From the NCBI GenBank assembly GCA_902581605.1, contig CACHPE010000002.1:1-64000 (forward strand): a DNA stretch of 64,000 bases. Reading direction: 5' to 3'. The stretch's first letter is position 1, and each line of letters opens with the position of its first letter. The position numbers were made by a program, and so were the translations under genes. Of this stretch, positions 51,142 to 60,967 are shown piece after piece. Source of the stretch: an uncultured Pelagibacteraceae bacterium. Its GTDB lineage: Bacteria; Pseudomonadota; Alphaproteobacteria; Pelagibacterales; Pelagibacteraceae. Under the pieces are notes generated by a model. It had not been told where the DNA came from. It did no database searches and saw only the letters and a program-made list of their open reading frames with translations.

Positions 51142-52323
51142 CTAAGTACGAAGCTTTTTCTTATGAAAATTGATAAATTTCTCAACGTTAGATTTATTAA
51201 ATGATTTATTTTCTTCAAAAGAAACCTTCTTCATTGAATATGCGCTACTATTAGTAACTCTTGATTGAATTGTAATATTCCCTTTATACAATTTAAGTTT
51301 TACTGAGCCATTAACTTTACTTCTTTTTAAATCTACAATTTTTTGAAGTTTAAATCTTTCTTTTGAATACCAATAACCATTATAAATTAACTCAGCATAT
51401 CTAGACATTACCTGATCTTTTTTATGCATTGTTTCTTTGTCTAAAGTAACAGACTCAATTGCTCGATGAGCATTGATTAAAAGAGTTCCACCGGGTGTTT
51501 CATATACACCTCTAGATTTGATACCTAAAAATCTATTCTCCACTAAGTCAACTCTTCCAATTCCATTTTTACCTGCGATGTCATTGAGCTTTGTTAATAA
51601 TTTAGCCGGAGACATTTTTTTTCCATTTATTCCAAAAGGATCACCGTTTTTAAAATTGATAGTAATAAATGATGATTTGTTTGGTGCCTTTTCTGGAGAA
51701 ATTGTCCGCTGGAAAATAAATTCTGGTGCTGAATTTTTTGGATTTTCTAAAACCTTACCTTCAGTTGATGTATGAAATAAATTATCATCTACTGAAAAAG
51801 GAGGTGCACCTTTTTTATCTTTAGGAATAGCTATGTCATGTTTTTTTGCATAATTAATTAAATCTGTTCTTGATTTTAATTTCCAAATTCTCCACGGGGC
51901 TATGATTTTAATTTTGGGACCAAAATAATGATATCCTAATTCAAATCTAACTTGGTCATTGCCTTTACCAGTTGCTCCATGCGAAACTGCATAGGCTTTA
52001 AATTTTTTAGCTACTCTTATTTGATCTTTTGCAATAAGAGGTCTTGCTATTGATGTCCCTAATAAATAAACACCCTCATAGATCGCGTGTCCTCTGATCA
52101 TGGGATAAATATAATCTTTAACAAAAATATCTTTTAAATCTTTAATAATGACATTTTTAACACCAAATTTTTTTGCATTACTTATAATTTTTTTTCTATC
52201 AATTTCTTGTCCAACATCTGCTGTATAGCAAATTACATCTGCATCATAATTTTCTTGAAGCCATTTTAAAATTATAGAAGTATCGAGCCCTCCAGAATAA
52301 GCTAGAACAATTTTTTTTTTCAT
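51142..52323 (-). CDS. argG: argininosuccinate synthase
   Basis: KIVLAYSGGLDTSIILKWLQE, SHGATGKGNDQVRFELG, GRVDLVENRFLGIKSRGVYETPGGTLL. Confidence 0.98.
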   Translation of the reverse strand: MKKKIVLAYSGGLDTSIILKWLQENYDADVICYTADVGQEIDRKKIISNAKKFGVKNVIIKDLKDIFVKDYIYPMIRGHAIYEGVYLLGTSIARPLIAKDQIRVAKKFKAYAVSHGATGKGNDQVRFELGYHYFGPKIKIIAPWRIWKLKSRTDLINYAKKHDIAIPKDKKGAPPFSVDDNLFHTSTEGKVLENPKNSAPEFIFQRTISPEKAPNKSSFITINFKNGDPFGINGKKMSPAKLLTKLNDIAGKNGIGRVDLVENRFLGIKSRGVYETPGGTLLINAHRAIESVTLDKETMHKKDQVMSRYAELIYNGYWYSKERFKLQKIVDLKRSKVNGSVKLKLYKGNITIQSRVTNSSAYSMKKVSFEENKSFNKSNVEKFINFHKKKLRT

Positions 52324-52327
52324 TGAT

Positions 52328-52987
52328 TTAATTTTTTTTTAACTCTGTATATGAATTAGCTGATATAATTATTCTATCATCTTCACCATAAAAAGGATGC
52401 GATCCATGAAATAAATGGCCAGGAAATACTAACAACTTTCCTTCCTCTGCTTCCATTGTAACTTGTCCTTTTTGCATATAATTACTTCCAAAATCAAATG
52501 GATGTTGTGGATGATATGGCTTAAGAAAATAAGTTGATCCATTCATTTTTTTTGCTTCTTTGCCTGTCTGAACATAATAAACACAGGACCAACTAAAATT
52601 TCCATGATTATGGGGATACACCATTCCACCTTGATTATATCTTATGAACCAAGACTCAACTAATTTAACATTTAATTCCTTTTTATTTCCCTCTAGCCAA
52701 GGTTTATTTACTGCTTTAGCTGTTTCCAAAATTGACATAGCAATAAATTTTAATACTTTATGTAAAGCACTATTTTCTTCAGTATGTAAATTATATTCAC
52801 TTTGATAAAGGTTATGATTTCCAGTATAGTTTTTATCATGTAATTGTTTATTTCCTTTTGAATTATTTTTTTCATAATTTTTAAAAAAATCTATTAATTC
52901 TTTTTTTATAAAATCATGTTCTTTGTTATAAAACTTACCAATTACAATTGGCCAAAATTGATAAAGATGATTTTTTCCATTTATCAT
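52328..52987 (-). CDS. putative 2OG-Fe(II) oxygenase
   Basis: SWFIRYNQGGMVYPHNHGNFSWSCVYYVQTG; EEGKLLVFPGHLFHGSHPFYGEDDRIIISANS. Confidence 0.8.
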   Translation of the reverse strand: MINGKNHLYQFWPIVIGKFYNKEHDFIKKELIDFFKNYEKNNSKGNKQLHDKNYTGNHNLYQSEYNLHTEENSALHKVLKFIAMSILETAKAVNKPWLEGNKKELNVKLVESWFIRYNQGGMVYPHNHGNFSWSCVYYVQTGKEAKKMNGSTYFLKPYHPQHPFDFGSNYMQKGQVTMEAEEGKLLVFPGHLFHGSHPFYGEDDRIIISANSYTELKKN

Positions 52988-53503
52988 TTAACTGTTACAG
53001 GCTTTTTTAGATGCATTATAAGCCTTAGTAAATCCTAATAATGAATAATGATCAATTGTTTGAGAACCTTGTTGATTATATCCGGTAATCATAATTCTAG
53101 ATCCTTTTCTCATTTGTTTGATCATTTTTAATTCAATTTTATTGTCTGCAATCCACGCAAAACCTTGTTCTTTAATATCAAATTTAAATTTATTCTTCCC
53201 TGAAGCAGCTGTTACAGAATTATTTTTGTTGAATTCATAACCTGGGGTAACACTTACTTCATTTTTTATATTGTCGTTTGGTCTAAATGCTACAAATAAT
53301 TTTGCATCTCTTTTATTTGTTTTTGGAGCTTGCAAAATAGGTAAAGATTGTGCAAAGCATACTTTACCGTCAGCATCCATAACGACCATTGCCTCCCAAT
53401 CTTTATATTTACCAATTTTTTTAATTTCTTGAGCTGTAACTTGAGTAACACCACTTATAAAAAATATTCCTAACAATATTGTAATTTTTTTAATTATGGA
53501 CAT
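52988..53503 (-). CDS. invasion-associated locus B (IalB) family periplasmic protein
   Basis: Signal peptide, YKDWEAMVVMDADGKVCFAQS, C-terminal Cys. Confidence 0.78.
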   Translation of the reverse strand: MSIIKKITILLGIFFISGVTQVTAQEIKKIGKYKDWEAMVVMDADGKVCFAQSLPILQAPKTNKRDAKLFVAFRPNDNIKNEVSVTPGYEFNKNNSVTAASGKNKFKFDIKEQGFAWIADNKIELKMIKQMRKGSRIMITGYNQQGSQTIDHYSLLGFTKAYNASKKACNS

Positions 53504-54528
53504 GGATTTGGATAAATTGTTTGTACGTGGTTAATTTCTTTAATGACATCATCAGATAAGTTTACATTTACACTTTCTATATTTGTTTTCAACTGCTCCA
53601 TTGTAGTTGCTCCAATTATTACACTAGTCATAAAGTCTTGGATTTCACAAAATTTTATCGCCATCTGACTCATATCTAGATCAAATTTTTCACTAATTTT
53701 ATAATAATGTTCAACGGCATTCTCAGTATTTGGCTTTCTATATCTTGTCCAGAAATCGAAATCTCTCTCCATTCTTGATCCTTTAGGAAAACTTTTGTTT
53801 CTATACTTTCCACTTAAATATCCACTTGCAAGTGGAGAGTAAGCTAGGCAGCCAATGTTTTCTCTTATAGAAACTTCAGCTAGTCCAACTTCGTAAGATC
53901 TATTTAATAAACTATAAGGATTTTGGATTGACATCATTCTGGGCAACTTTTTATCTTTGTATAACTGAAGATAATTTAAAACTCCCCAAGGAGTCTCATT
54001 TGATAAACCAACGTATCTTATTTTTCCTTGATCTATATATTTATTTAATTCTGCAAGAACATCTTCAAATTTATTCCATTCATTTTCTTTATGAACATAA
54101 CCAAGTCTTCCAAAATTATTTACATTTCTTTCTGGCCAATGAAGTTGATATAAATCTATATAATCAGTTTTAAGTCTTTGAAGACTGTCATTTAAAGCAG
54201 CTTCTAAGTTTGGACCCGTAAAACTATTTTCTCCACTTCTTAAATAATCTCTTGCTGGACCAGCAACCTTTGTAGCAAGAACGACTTTGTCTCTTTTTTT
54301 AGTTTTTTCAAACCAGTTTCCAATAATTTCTTCTGTATCACCATAAGTTTCCTTTTTTGGTGGTACTGCATATAATTCAGCAGTGTCCCAAAAGTTTACT
54401 CCTTGATCTAAAGCAAAATTCATTTGTTCAAATGCTTCAAGCTCGGTATTTTGTTCTCCCCACGTCATAGAACCGAGACAAATTGTACTCACTTTAATAT
54501 CGGTATTACCTAAATTTTTGTAATTCAT
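53494..54528 (-). CDS. aldo/keto reductase
   Basis: MNYKNLGNTDIKVSTICLGSMTWGEQN, FWDTAELYAVPP, DYIDLYQLHWPERN, VGLSNETPWGV. Confidence 0.95.
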   Translation of the reverse strand: MNYKNLGNTDIKVSTICLGSMTWGEQNTELEAFEQMNFALDQGVNFWDTAELYAVPPKKETYGDTEEIIGNWFEKTKKRDKVVLATKVAGPARDYLRSGENSFTGPNLEAALNDSLQRLKTDYIDLYQLHWPERNVNNFGRLGYVHKENEWNKFEDVLAELNKYIDQGKIRYVGLSNETPWGVLNYLQLYKDKKLPRMMSIQNPYSLLNRSYEVGLAEVSIRENIGCLAYSPLASGYLSGKYRNKSFPKGSRMERDFDFWTRYRKPNTENAVEHYYKISEKFDLDMSQMAIKFCEIQDFMTSVIIGATTMEQLKTNIESVNVNLSDDVIKEINHVQTIYPNPCP

Positions 54529-54607
54529 TAGAAATATTATGTTAAAATTTTGTTAATCTTTTAAGGTATCTTGAATAATTAGTAAAAGAATATATATATT
54601 ACTTATT

Positions 54608-55369
54608 ATGGAATTTAATAAAAACGGAATACTAAATAGAGCAAAAGCAGCACAACAAACAGCTGCTGTAATGGATGAAGGCTTAAGAGCCTACATGCTA
54701 AAAGTTTATAACTACATGGCAACAGGTATATTGTTAACTGGAATAGTAGCACTATTAACATTTAAAATGTCTGTTGTTACTAATGATGCAGGTTCAATTG
54801 TTGGTTTAACGCAGATGGGGAATGCAATTTATTTATCAGGTCTTAAATGGCTTGTAATGTTAGCACCTTTAGGTATCGTTTTTTACATGAGTTTTGGAAT
54901 TAATAAGATGAGTGCATCAAAGGCACAAACTACGTTTTGGGTTTTTGCAGCCTTAATGGGTCTATCATTATCTTCAATATTATTGGTTTATACTGGAATG
55001 AGTGTAACAAGAGTTTTCTTCATTACATCTGCAACATTTGGAGCGATGAGTATCTACGGATACACAACTAAAAGAGATCTTACAAAGTTAGGATCTTTTT
55101 TAATGATGGGTCTAATAGGAATAATTATAGCTTCAATAGTTAATATCTTTATGAAATCTTCTATGATGTATTTTGTGATTTCAATTTTAGGTGTTTTAAT
55201 ATTTGTTGGTTTAACAGCTTATGACACTCAGAAAATTAAAAATATGTATGTTGCGTCAGACACAGGCGAGATAATGGGTAAGAAAGCTGTTATGGGCGCT
55301 TTAACTTTATATCTAGACTTTATCAATCTATTTATAATGTTGTTAAGATTATTTGGTCAAAGAAGATAA
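54608..55369 (+). CDS. Bax inhibitor-1/YccA family membrane protein
   Basis: ALMGLSLSSILLVYTG, IFVGLTAYDTQKIKNMY, ALTLYLDFINLFIMLLRLFG. Confidence 0.95.
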   Translation: MEFNKNGILNRAKAAQQTAAVMDEGLRAYMLKVYNYMATGILLTGIVALLTFKMSVVTNDAGSIVGLTQMGNAIYLSGLKWLVMLAPLGIVFYMSFGINKMSASKAQTTFWVFAALMGLSLSSILLVYTGMSVTRVFFITSATFGAMSIYGYTTKRDLTKLGSFLMMGLIGIIIASIVNIFMKSSMMYFVISILGVLIFVGLTAYDTQKIKNMYVASDTGEIMGKKAVMGALTLYLDFINLFIMLLRLFGQRR

Positions 55370-55371
55370 AT

Positions 55372-55719
55372 TTATTTTTGAAGTTTCTTCCAGTTGGTAT
55401 TTTTCAATAAAATTCTAAGATCGTAAGAATTTTTTAGTATCTTACCATTCGTATCAGTAATCAAATACTTAAGATTTTTATTTTTAGGTTTAAAATTTTT
55501 GCAAATTTTATATAAGGCATTTTCAGCGGCATTTCTAAAAACACTAAACCCCACTTGCTTACTTGATATATTTAAACCATAATCCTTCCAAGATCCTTCA
55601 GAAACCATCTTGGCATATAAATCTAATATAATTTTTAGCTCATCTTTTTCAAAAAAATGTTTTTCTTCTATTTTATTATGCGGATTATTTACTACTAATT
55701 TTAAATTACTACGCATCAA
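55372..55719 (-). CDS. DUF2794 family protein
   Basis: FFEKDELKIILDLYAKMVSEGSWKDYGLNISSKQVGFSVFRNAAENALYKICK. Confidence 0.85.
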   Translation of the reverse strand: MMRSNLKLVVNNPHNKIEEKHFFEKDELKIILDLYAKMVSEGSWKDYGLNISSKQVGFSVFRNAAENALYKICKNFKPKNKNLKYLITDTNGKILKNSYDLRILLKNTNWKKLQK

Positions 55720-56260
55720 TCTTATGTTTATTAATTAATGGTACCTGAAAACCTGTAAATATTATTGTTATTGGAAGCATTCCCCATACTTTAAAATTAA
55801 CCCAAAATTCTTCTGTTTGAGTTCTCCAAACAATTTCATTTAATAAAGCTAGACCAAAGAAAAAATACATCCATCGTTTATTAAGAATTTCCCAACCAAT
55901 ATCAGTTAGAGGAATAGATTTACCCATTATTTTTTTTAGAATAGGTTCATTGGTAAAATATTTCCCAAAAAATAATGCAAGAGCAAACATAATATTAATG
56001 ATAGTTGGTTTTACATAAATAAATATAGGATCATTAAAGTAAATTGTTAGCCCACCAAAAAAAGTGATCAAAATTCCACTTATTAAAGGCATTGGAGGAA
56101 TTTTTTTTTCAAAAAACCAAACTACTGCTAATGCCACTAAAGTTGCAACTATCAGTGGAGGTATTGCTACTGATAAATTTTTACCACTATTGTAATAATA
56201 GAAAAAAAATATTGCTAAAGGACCGAAATCAGTAACAAATTTTAAAAAAGATTTATTCAC
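55709..56260 (-). CDS. ispZ: septation protein A (inner membrane IspZ/YciB)
   Basis: FVTDFGPLAIFFFYYY, ILITFFGGLTIYFNDPIFIYVKPTIINIMFALAL, LNEIVWRTQTEEFWVNFKVWG. Confidence 0.93.
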   Translation of the reverse strand: MNKSFLKFVTDFGPLAIFFFYYYNSGKNLSVAIPPLIVATLVALAVVWFFEKKIPPMPLISGILITFFGGLTIYFNDPIFIYVKPTIINIMFALALFFGKYFTNEPILKKIMGKSIPLTDIGWEILNKRWMYFFFGLALLNEIVWRTQTEEFWVNFKVWGMLPITIIFTGFQVPLINKHKIDA

Positions 56261-56347
56261 TAAAAAGATATTAACATATTTGCCACATCACAAAACATTT
56301 ATATTTTTAGCATTGATTTTTATTTCTAAATACCCATACTAAGATAA

Positions 56348-56668
56348 ATGCCAGTTCAAAAAGCTAAATTTTCAATTGGAGACATCGTAAAGCATAAACA
56401 CTTTGAATTTAGAGGTGTGATATACGATGTTGATTTCGAATTTAATAATTCTGAGGAATGGTATCAATCTATTCCAAAAAATGTGAGACCAAGAAAAGAT
56501 CAACCATTTTATCACTTATTAGCAGAAAATGATGAGATAACTTATGAAGCTTATGTTTCTGAGCAAAATTTGCTGATGGATGACTCTGATGAACCAATAA
56601 AACACCCTTTAATTGAAGAGATTTTTTCAGGAAAAAAAGGCTCTAGTTATTTCAAGCTTTCTAATTAA
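56348..56668 (+). CDS. hspQ: heat shock protein HspQ
   Basis: AKFSIGDIVKHKHFEFRGVIYDVDFEFNNSEEWYQSIP, QPFYHLLAENDEITYEAYVSEQNL. Confidence 0.92.
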   Translation: MPVQKAKFSIGDIVKHKHFEFRGVIYDVDFEFNNSEEWYQSIPKNVRPRKDQPFYHLLAENDEITYEAYVSEQNLLMDDSDEPIKHPLIEEIFSGKKGSSYFKLSN

Positions 56669-56735
56669 GGCAACCATCATTCAACCACATTTAGCTCAAA
56701 TCTAGGCCATACAAATTAGCTATATTTTTAGTATC

Positions 56736-56801
56736 TTCTGGTCAAGAGTGTTAAACGTTAATTTCAATCTTATTATCTCCCCTCTCCATTCTTGATCAGA
56801 A
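56736..56801 (+). repeat. inverted repeat; 15-bp RNA stem candidate
   Basis: TTCTGGTCAAGAGTG (56736-56750) pairs with CATTCTTGATCAGAA (56787-56801); two positions are G:U only in plus-strand RNA. Confidence 0.6.
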
Positions 56802-56847
56802 AACTATTTCATAATAGAAATCACCAAAAAAAATTCTAAATTAAAAT

Positions 56848-57555
56848 ATGTTTAAACTTTTTGAACCTAACAAGATTTTCAAAATCACGTCAAAAGCACC
56901 TAAGTACGTTTTATTTTTATTTATTGTTGTATTGAGTGTTGGTTTAGTTGAAGCATTAATCATATCGCCTGAAGATTATAAACAAAGTGATGCAGTTAGG
57001 ATTATGTATGTTCATGTTCCTGCCGCTTGGATTTCACTTGGAATATTTTCTTCTATAACTTTGTTATCTATTTGTGGTTTTGTATTTAGAAACAAAAACT
57101 TTTTTTTAATCTCTAAAAGTTTAGCTCCTTCAGGATTTGTATTTAATATTATTGCTTTAGTTACCGGATCAATTTGGGGAAAACCAACTTGGGGAACATG
57201 GTGGGCTTGGGATGCAAGAATTACATCAATGTTAATATTAGCTTTATTCTATGCAATGTATTTAATTGTTTGGAGAATTTATGATAAGGAAGAAAAAGTC
57301 TACAAGATCTCAACTATTATAACTATTTTAGGAATTATTAATGTTCCAATAATAAAGTACTCAGTTGATTGGTGGAATACACTCCATCAACCTGCATCTA
57401 TTAATATCTTGTCAAAAAGCTCAATTCATTCATCAATGCTTTACCCATTATTAATAATGACTGCGGCATTTGCTCTTTTTTCATTGTTAATTTTCTTAAT
57501 GAAATATAATACAGAACTGATAAAAATTAAAAATAAAGGCTTAGATAGATTATGA
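56848..57555 (+). CDS. ccmC: heme exporter protein CcmC
   Basis: RIMYVHVPAAWISLG, GSIWGKPTWGTWWAWDARITSMLIL. Confidence 0.97.
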   Translation: MFKLFEPNKIFKITSKAPKYVLFLFIVVLSVGLVEALIISPEDYKQSDAVRIMYVHVPAAWISLGIFSSITLLSICGFVFRNKNFFLISKSLAPSGFVFNIIALVTGSIWGKPTWGTWWAWDARITSMLILALFYAMYLIVWRIYDKEEKVYKISTIITILGIINVPIIKYSVDWWNTLHQPASINILSKSSIHSSMLYPLLIMTAAFALFSLLIFLMKYNTELIKIKNKGLDRL

Positions 57556-57779
57556 TAAATGAATTATTTTTTATGAATGGATATGCAGTGTATGTGTTAT
57601 CTGCTTTTAGCTTTACGTTGTTAAGTTTCTTAGGCTTATATTTGGTAACTAAAATGCAATTTGTTAAAGAACAAAACAAATTTGTTGCTAAATTTGGATC
57701 ACTTACTACTGAGCAGGCTAATTCTGCAAAATCACAAAGAATAAATAAAGAAATTTTAGCAAACGTAACAAATAATTAA
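57552..57779 (+). CDS. ccmD: heme exporter protein CcmD
   Basis: Short single-TM ORF between ccmC and ccmE (FMNGYAVYVLSAFSFTLLSFLGLYL). Confidence 0.75.
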   Translation: MINELFFMNGYAVYVLSAFSFTLLSFLGLYLVTKMQFVKEQNKFVAKFGSLTTEQANSAKSQRINKEILANVTNN

Positions 57780-57789
57780 CTTTTAAACC

Positions 57790-58209
57790 ATGTATGGTCG
57801 AAAGGTTAAATTAAGATTTCTGTTTATAATAATAATCTTAATTACTTTAATTTTAACGACATTTTTGATTTTAAAATCATTAGAGGAAAATGTTGTATAT
57901 TTTCAATCGCCTTCTGAAATAAAATCACTTATTGAAATAGATAAAAGCAAAATAAGGGTTGGAGGTATGGTTAAAAAAAATTCTATTTCTATAAATTCAA
58001 ATGAAGTTAACTTCATAATAACAGATTTTAAAAATGAAATAAATGTTACTTATACGGGTGCAGTACCAAATTTATTTGCTGAGGAAAAAGGCGTTGTTGC
58101 AGAAGGTTTTTTAAAAGATAGAAACTTCTTCTCTGCTACAAAAATTTTAGCAAAGCATGATGAAAATTATATGCCACCAGAAGTAAAAGAAGCATTAGGG
58201 GAAAAATAA
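57790..58209 (+). CDS. ccmE: cytochrome c maturation protein CcmE
   Basis: [45 protein letters not shown]. Confidence 0.96.
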   Translation: MYGRKVKLRFLFIIIILITLILTTFLILKSLEENVVYFQSPSEIKSLIEIDKSKIRVGGMVKKNSISINSNEVNFIITDFKNEINVTYTGAVPNLFAEEKGVVAEGFLKDRNFFSATKILAKHDENYMPPEVKEALGEK

Positions 58210-58210
58210 A

Positions 58211-60082
58211 TTGATTTATAGTCTTGTTGGATATTATTCGTTAATATTAGGATTAATTACTGGATTATCGTTATTTTATTTTTCATATAAAAATTTTAAA
58301 TATTCAAACGTATTAGATACCAAAATATTATCATTTACATTTTTACAATTATTTTTTGTTGTCTTAAGTTTTTCGTGTTTGATCTTTTCTTTTGTTATTT
58401 CGGATTTTAGTAATGTAACAGTATTTAATAATTCTCACACTACTAAACCATTATTTTATAAAATAAGTGGAACCTGGGGGAATCATGAAGGTAGTTTATT
58501 ATTATGGTTACTTGTTTTAACTTTATTTATTTTCATATTTTTATTACGAACAAAAAATCAACCAGTAAAATACAAAATTTTAACTTTAGTTTTTCAACAA
58601 ATAATAATTGTTGGTTTCTTTTTATTTCTAATAAAAACATCAAATCCATTTAATTATATTTTCCCAATACCTAGTGAAGGTCTTGGATTAAACCCAATTT
58701 TGCAAGACCCCGCTTTAGCAATTCATCCACCTATTTTATATTTAGGCTATGTTGGTTCTTCAATTATTTTTTCATCTGTTTTGGCAGCAACGAGTTTAAA
58801 AATTATTTCTACTAGTTGGGCATCACATATAAAAAAATGGATCTTAATTTCATGGATATTTTTGACTTTAGGAATACTTCTTGGATCGATTTGGGCTTAT
58901 TACGAATTGGGCTGGGGAGGTTTTTGGTTTTGGGATCCAGTTGAGAATGTTTCTCTAATGCCCTGGCTTGCATTAACCACTCTTTTACATTGTATTTTAG
59001 TATTAGAAAAAAAATCTATTTTAACTTCATGGGTAATAATTCTTTCTATTGCAACATTTACATTAAGTATGTGTGGAACATTTTTGGTGAGATCAGGAAT
59101 ATTAAATTCAGTTCATACATTTGCTAATGATCCTGAAAGGGGTTTATTTATTCTTGTTTTTTTATTTATTTTGATTTTTTTATCTATTTTAATTTTTTTC
59201 TTTTTTCATAAGGATAATGACAGAAAATCTTATAGTTTTTTTTGGTTGAGCAAAGAAACTTCAATATTAATTAATAACTGGTTTATGATGTATTTTTTAT
59301 CAGTTGTATTAATAGGTACCGTTTATCCAATTTTTTTAGATGTAATTTCTTCCCAAAAAATATCTGTTGGACCACCATTTTATCATAAATTAATAATTCC
59401 TTTTTTAATTCCATTTTTACTTATGATGGCGATGGGTCCAAAATTAAAATGGATAAAATCTCAACTTGAAGACAAGATTTATTTAATTTCTTTTTTAATT
59501 ATCTCAATTTTATTAGCATTTTTAGTATTAAAAAATTTTAATCAAAATATTTTAATAAATACAATTTTGATATCGAGTGCGCTTTATTTATTCTTTATTA
59601 CTTTGCGAGATTTTTTTGTAAAAAAATATAAAAATATTTCACAAAATATTGCTCATTTTGGATTTAGTTTATTGATTCTAAGTATCTTGTTTAACAATAT
59701 ATTTGCAAGCGAAATTATAACAAATCTCAAGGTTGGTGAAACTTTTGAAAATTCAAAAACTAAGATAGTTTTTGAAAGTGTTGATCAGAAAAAAGAAAAA
59801 AATTATAATGCTATTATTGCAAACTTTTCTATAAGTAATTCAAATGGTGAAGAGGATAGATTTTCGCCAGAGCTAAGAATTTATAATCAACCTGTTATTG
59901 CAACGAGTGAAGCTGATATCAAAACAACACTTAAGTCAGATAAATTTATTGTAATTAATCTGGTTCAAAATCAAGATTTTTTCAACGTAAGATACCAAGT
60001 TAAACCATTTATGCTATTGATCTGGTTATCAGTAATTCTAATATCTTTTGCTGGCATTGTTAGCTTTTTACAAAAAAGATGA
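58211..60082 (+). CDS. ccmF: cytochrome c-type biogenesis protein CcmF
   Basis: SGTWGNHEGSLLLWLL, LLGSIWAYYELGWGGFWFWDPVENVSLMPWL, GTFLVRSGILNSVHTFANDPERG. Confidence 0.98.
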   Translation: MIYSLVGYYSLILGLITGLSLFYFSYKNFKYSNVLDTKILSFTFLQLFFVVLSFSCLIFSFVISDFSNVTVFNNSHTTKPLFYKISGTWGNHEGSLLLWLLVLTLFIFIFLLRTKNQPVKYKILTLVFQQIIIVGFFLFLIKTSNPFNYIFPIPSEGLGLNPILQDPALAIHPPILYLGYVGSSIIFSSVLAATSLKIISTSWASHIKKWILISWIFLTLGILLGSIWAYYELGWGGFWFWDPVENVSLMPWLALTTLLHCILVLEKKSILTSWVIILSIATFTLSMCGTFLVRSGILNSVHTFANDPERGLFILVFLFILIFLSILIFFFFHKDNDRKSYSFFWLSKETSILINNWFMMYFLSVVLIGTVYPIFLDVISSQKISVGPPFYHKLIIPFLIPFLLMMAMGPKLKWIKSQLEDKIYLISFLIISILLAFLVLKNFNQNILINTILISSALYLFFITLRDFFVKKYKNISQNIAHFGFSLLILSILFNNIFASEIITNLKVGETFENSKTKIVFESVDQKKEKNYNAIIANFSISNSNGEEDRFSPELRIYNQPVIATSEADIKTTLKSDKFIVINLVQNQDFFNVRYQVKPFMLLIWLSVILISFAGIVSFLQKR

Positions 60083-60600
60083 TGAAAAATAAAATATTAC
60101 CTTTTTTAGTTATTATTATTTTTGGAATAGTATTTTTTATTTTTTATAAAAGTTTAGAAGACTCAAAAATATACACTCCAGATGTTAATACAAAAAAAGA
60201 GGTACCAGTGTTTAATACTAAAGAATTTTTTTCTGGAGAAAATTTGAAATCATCAAGTATCTTTGAGTTAGATAAGGTTTATTTATTAAATATTTGGTCA
60301 TCTTGGTGTGTACCATGTCGACAAGAGCATCCTCTTTTAATGAATTTAAATTCAGAAAATAAAGTAAATATTATAGGTATGAATTATAAAGATAATTTAA
60401 AAAATGCAGAAAATTTTTTAATAGAACTGGGTAACCCTTATAAAGAAATCTTAATTGATTTAGATGGTACACTTGCAATTGAGTGGGGAGCCTATGGGGT
60501 TCCTGAATCATTTTTAATTTATAATAATGAAATTATTAAAAAATATGTTGGACCTCTTAACCAAGGATTAGTTGATGAAATTAATTTATTGATAAAATGA
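60079..60600 (+). CDS. ccmG: thiol:disulfide interchange protein CcmG/DsbE
   Basis: LLNIWSSWCVPCRQEHPLL, WGAYGVPESFLI. Confidence 0.95.
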   Translation: MMKNKILPFLVIIIFGIVFFIFYKSLEDSKIYTPDVNTKKEVPVFNTKEFFSGENLKSSSIFELDKVYLLNIWSSWCVPCRQEHPLLMNLNSENKVNIIGMNYKDNLKNAENFLIELGNPYKEILIDLDGTLAIEWGAYGVPESFLIYNNEIIKKYVGPLNQGLVDEINLLIK

Positions 60601-60959
60601 AACTTCTAAGATTTTTTTTAATTGTTATATTGTTATTCCCTTTAAACAGTCTTAACGCTGTGGAGAATAATAAAAGAAATGAAATAACTAAAAATTTACG
60701 ATGTCTTATATGTCAAGGTCAATCGGTTTATGATTCAGATTCTGAATTTGCAAATAGCTTAAAAATCGTAGTTGATAAAAAGCTTCAAGAAGGTCTTTCT
60801 GAACATCAAATTTATGAATATTTCAAAACTAAATATGGAGAATGGATACTTTACGATCCTAGTTTAAATAAAAACACTTATATTCTTTGGTTATTGCCGA
60901 TATTGATATTTTTAATCGGAGGTGCAATAATCTACAAAAGCTTTATAGTTAAAAAATAA
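60597..60959 (+). CDS. ccmH: cytochrome c maturation protein CcmH
   Basis: EITKNLRCLICQGQSVYDSDSEFA, YGEWILYDPS. Confidence 0.96.
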   Translation: MKLLRFFLIVILLFPLNSLNAVENNKRNEITKNLRCLICQGQSVYDSDSEFANSLKIVVDKKLQEGLSEHQIYEYFKTKYGEWILYDPSLNKNTYILWLLPILIFLIGGAIIYKSFIVKK

Positions 60960-60967
60960 ATTAATAA

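Noticed and set aside
51473-51775. 100-aa plus-strand ORF
   Set aside because: Antisense to argG.
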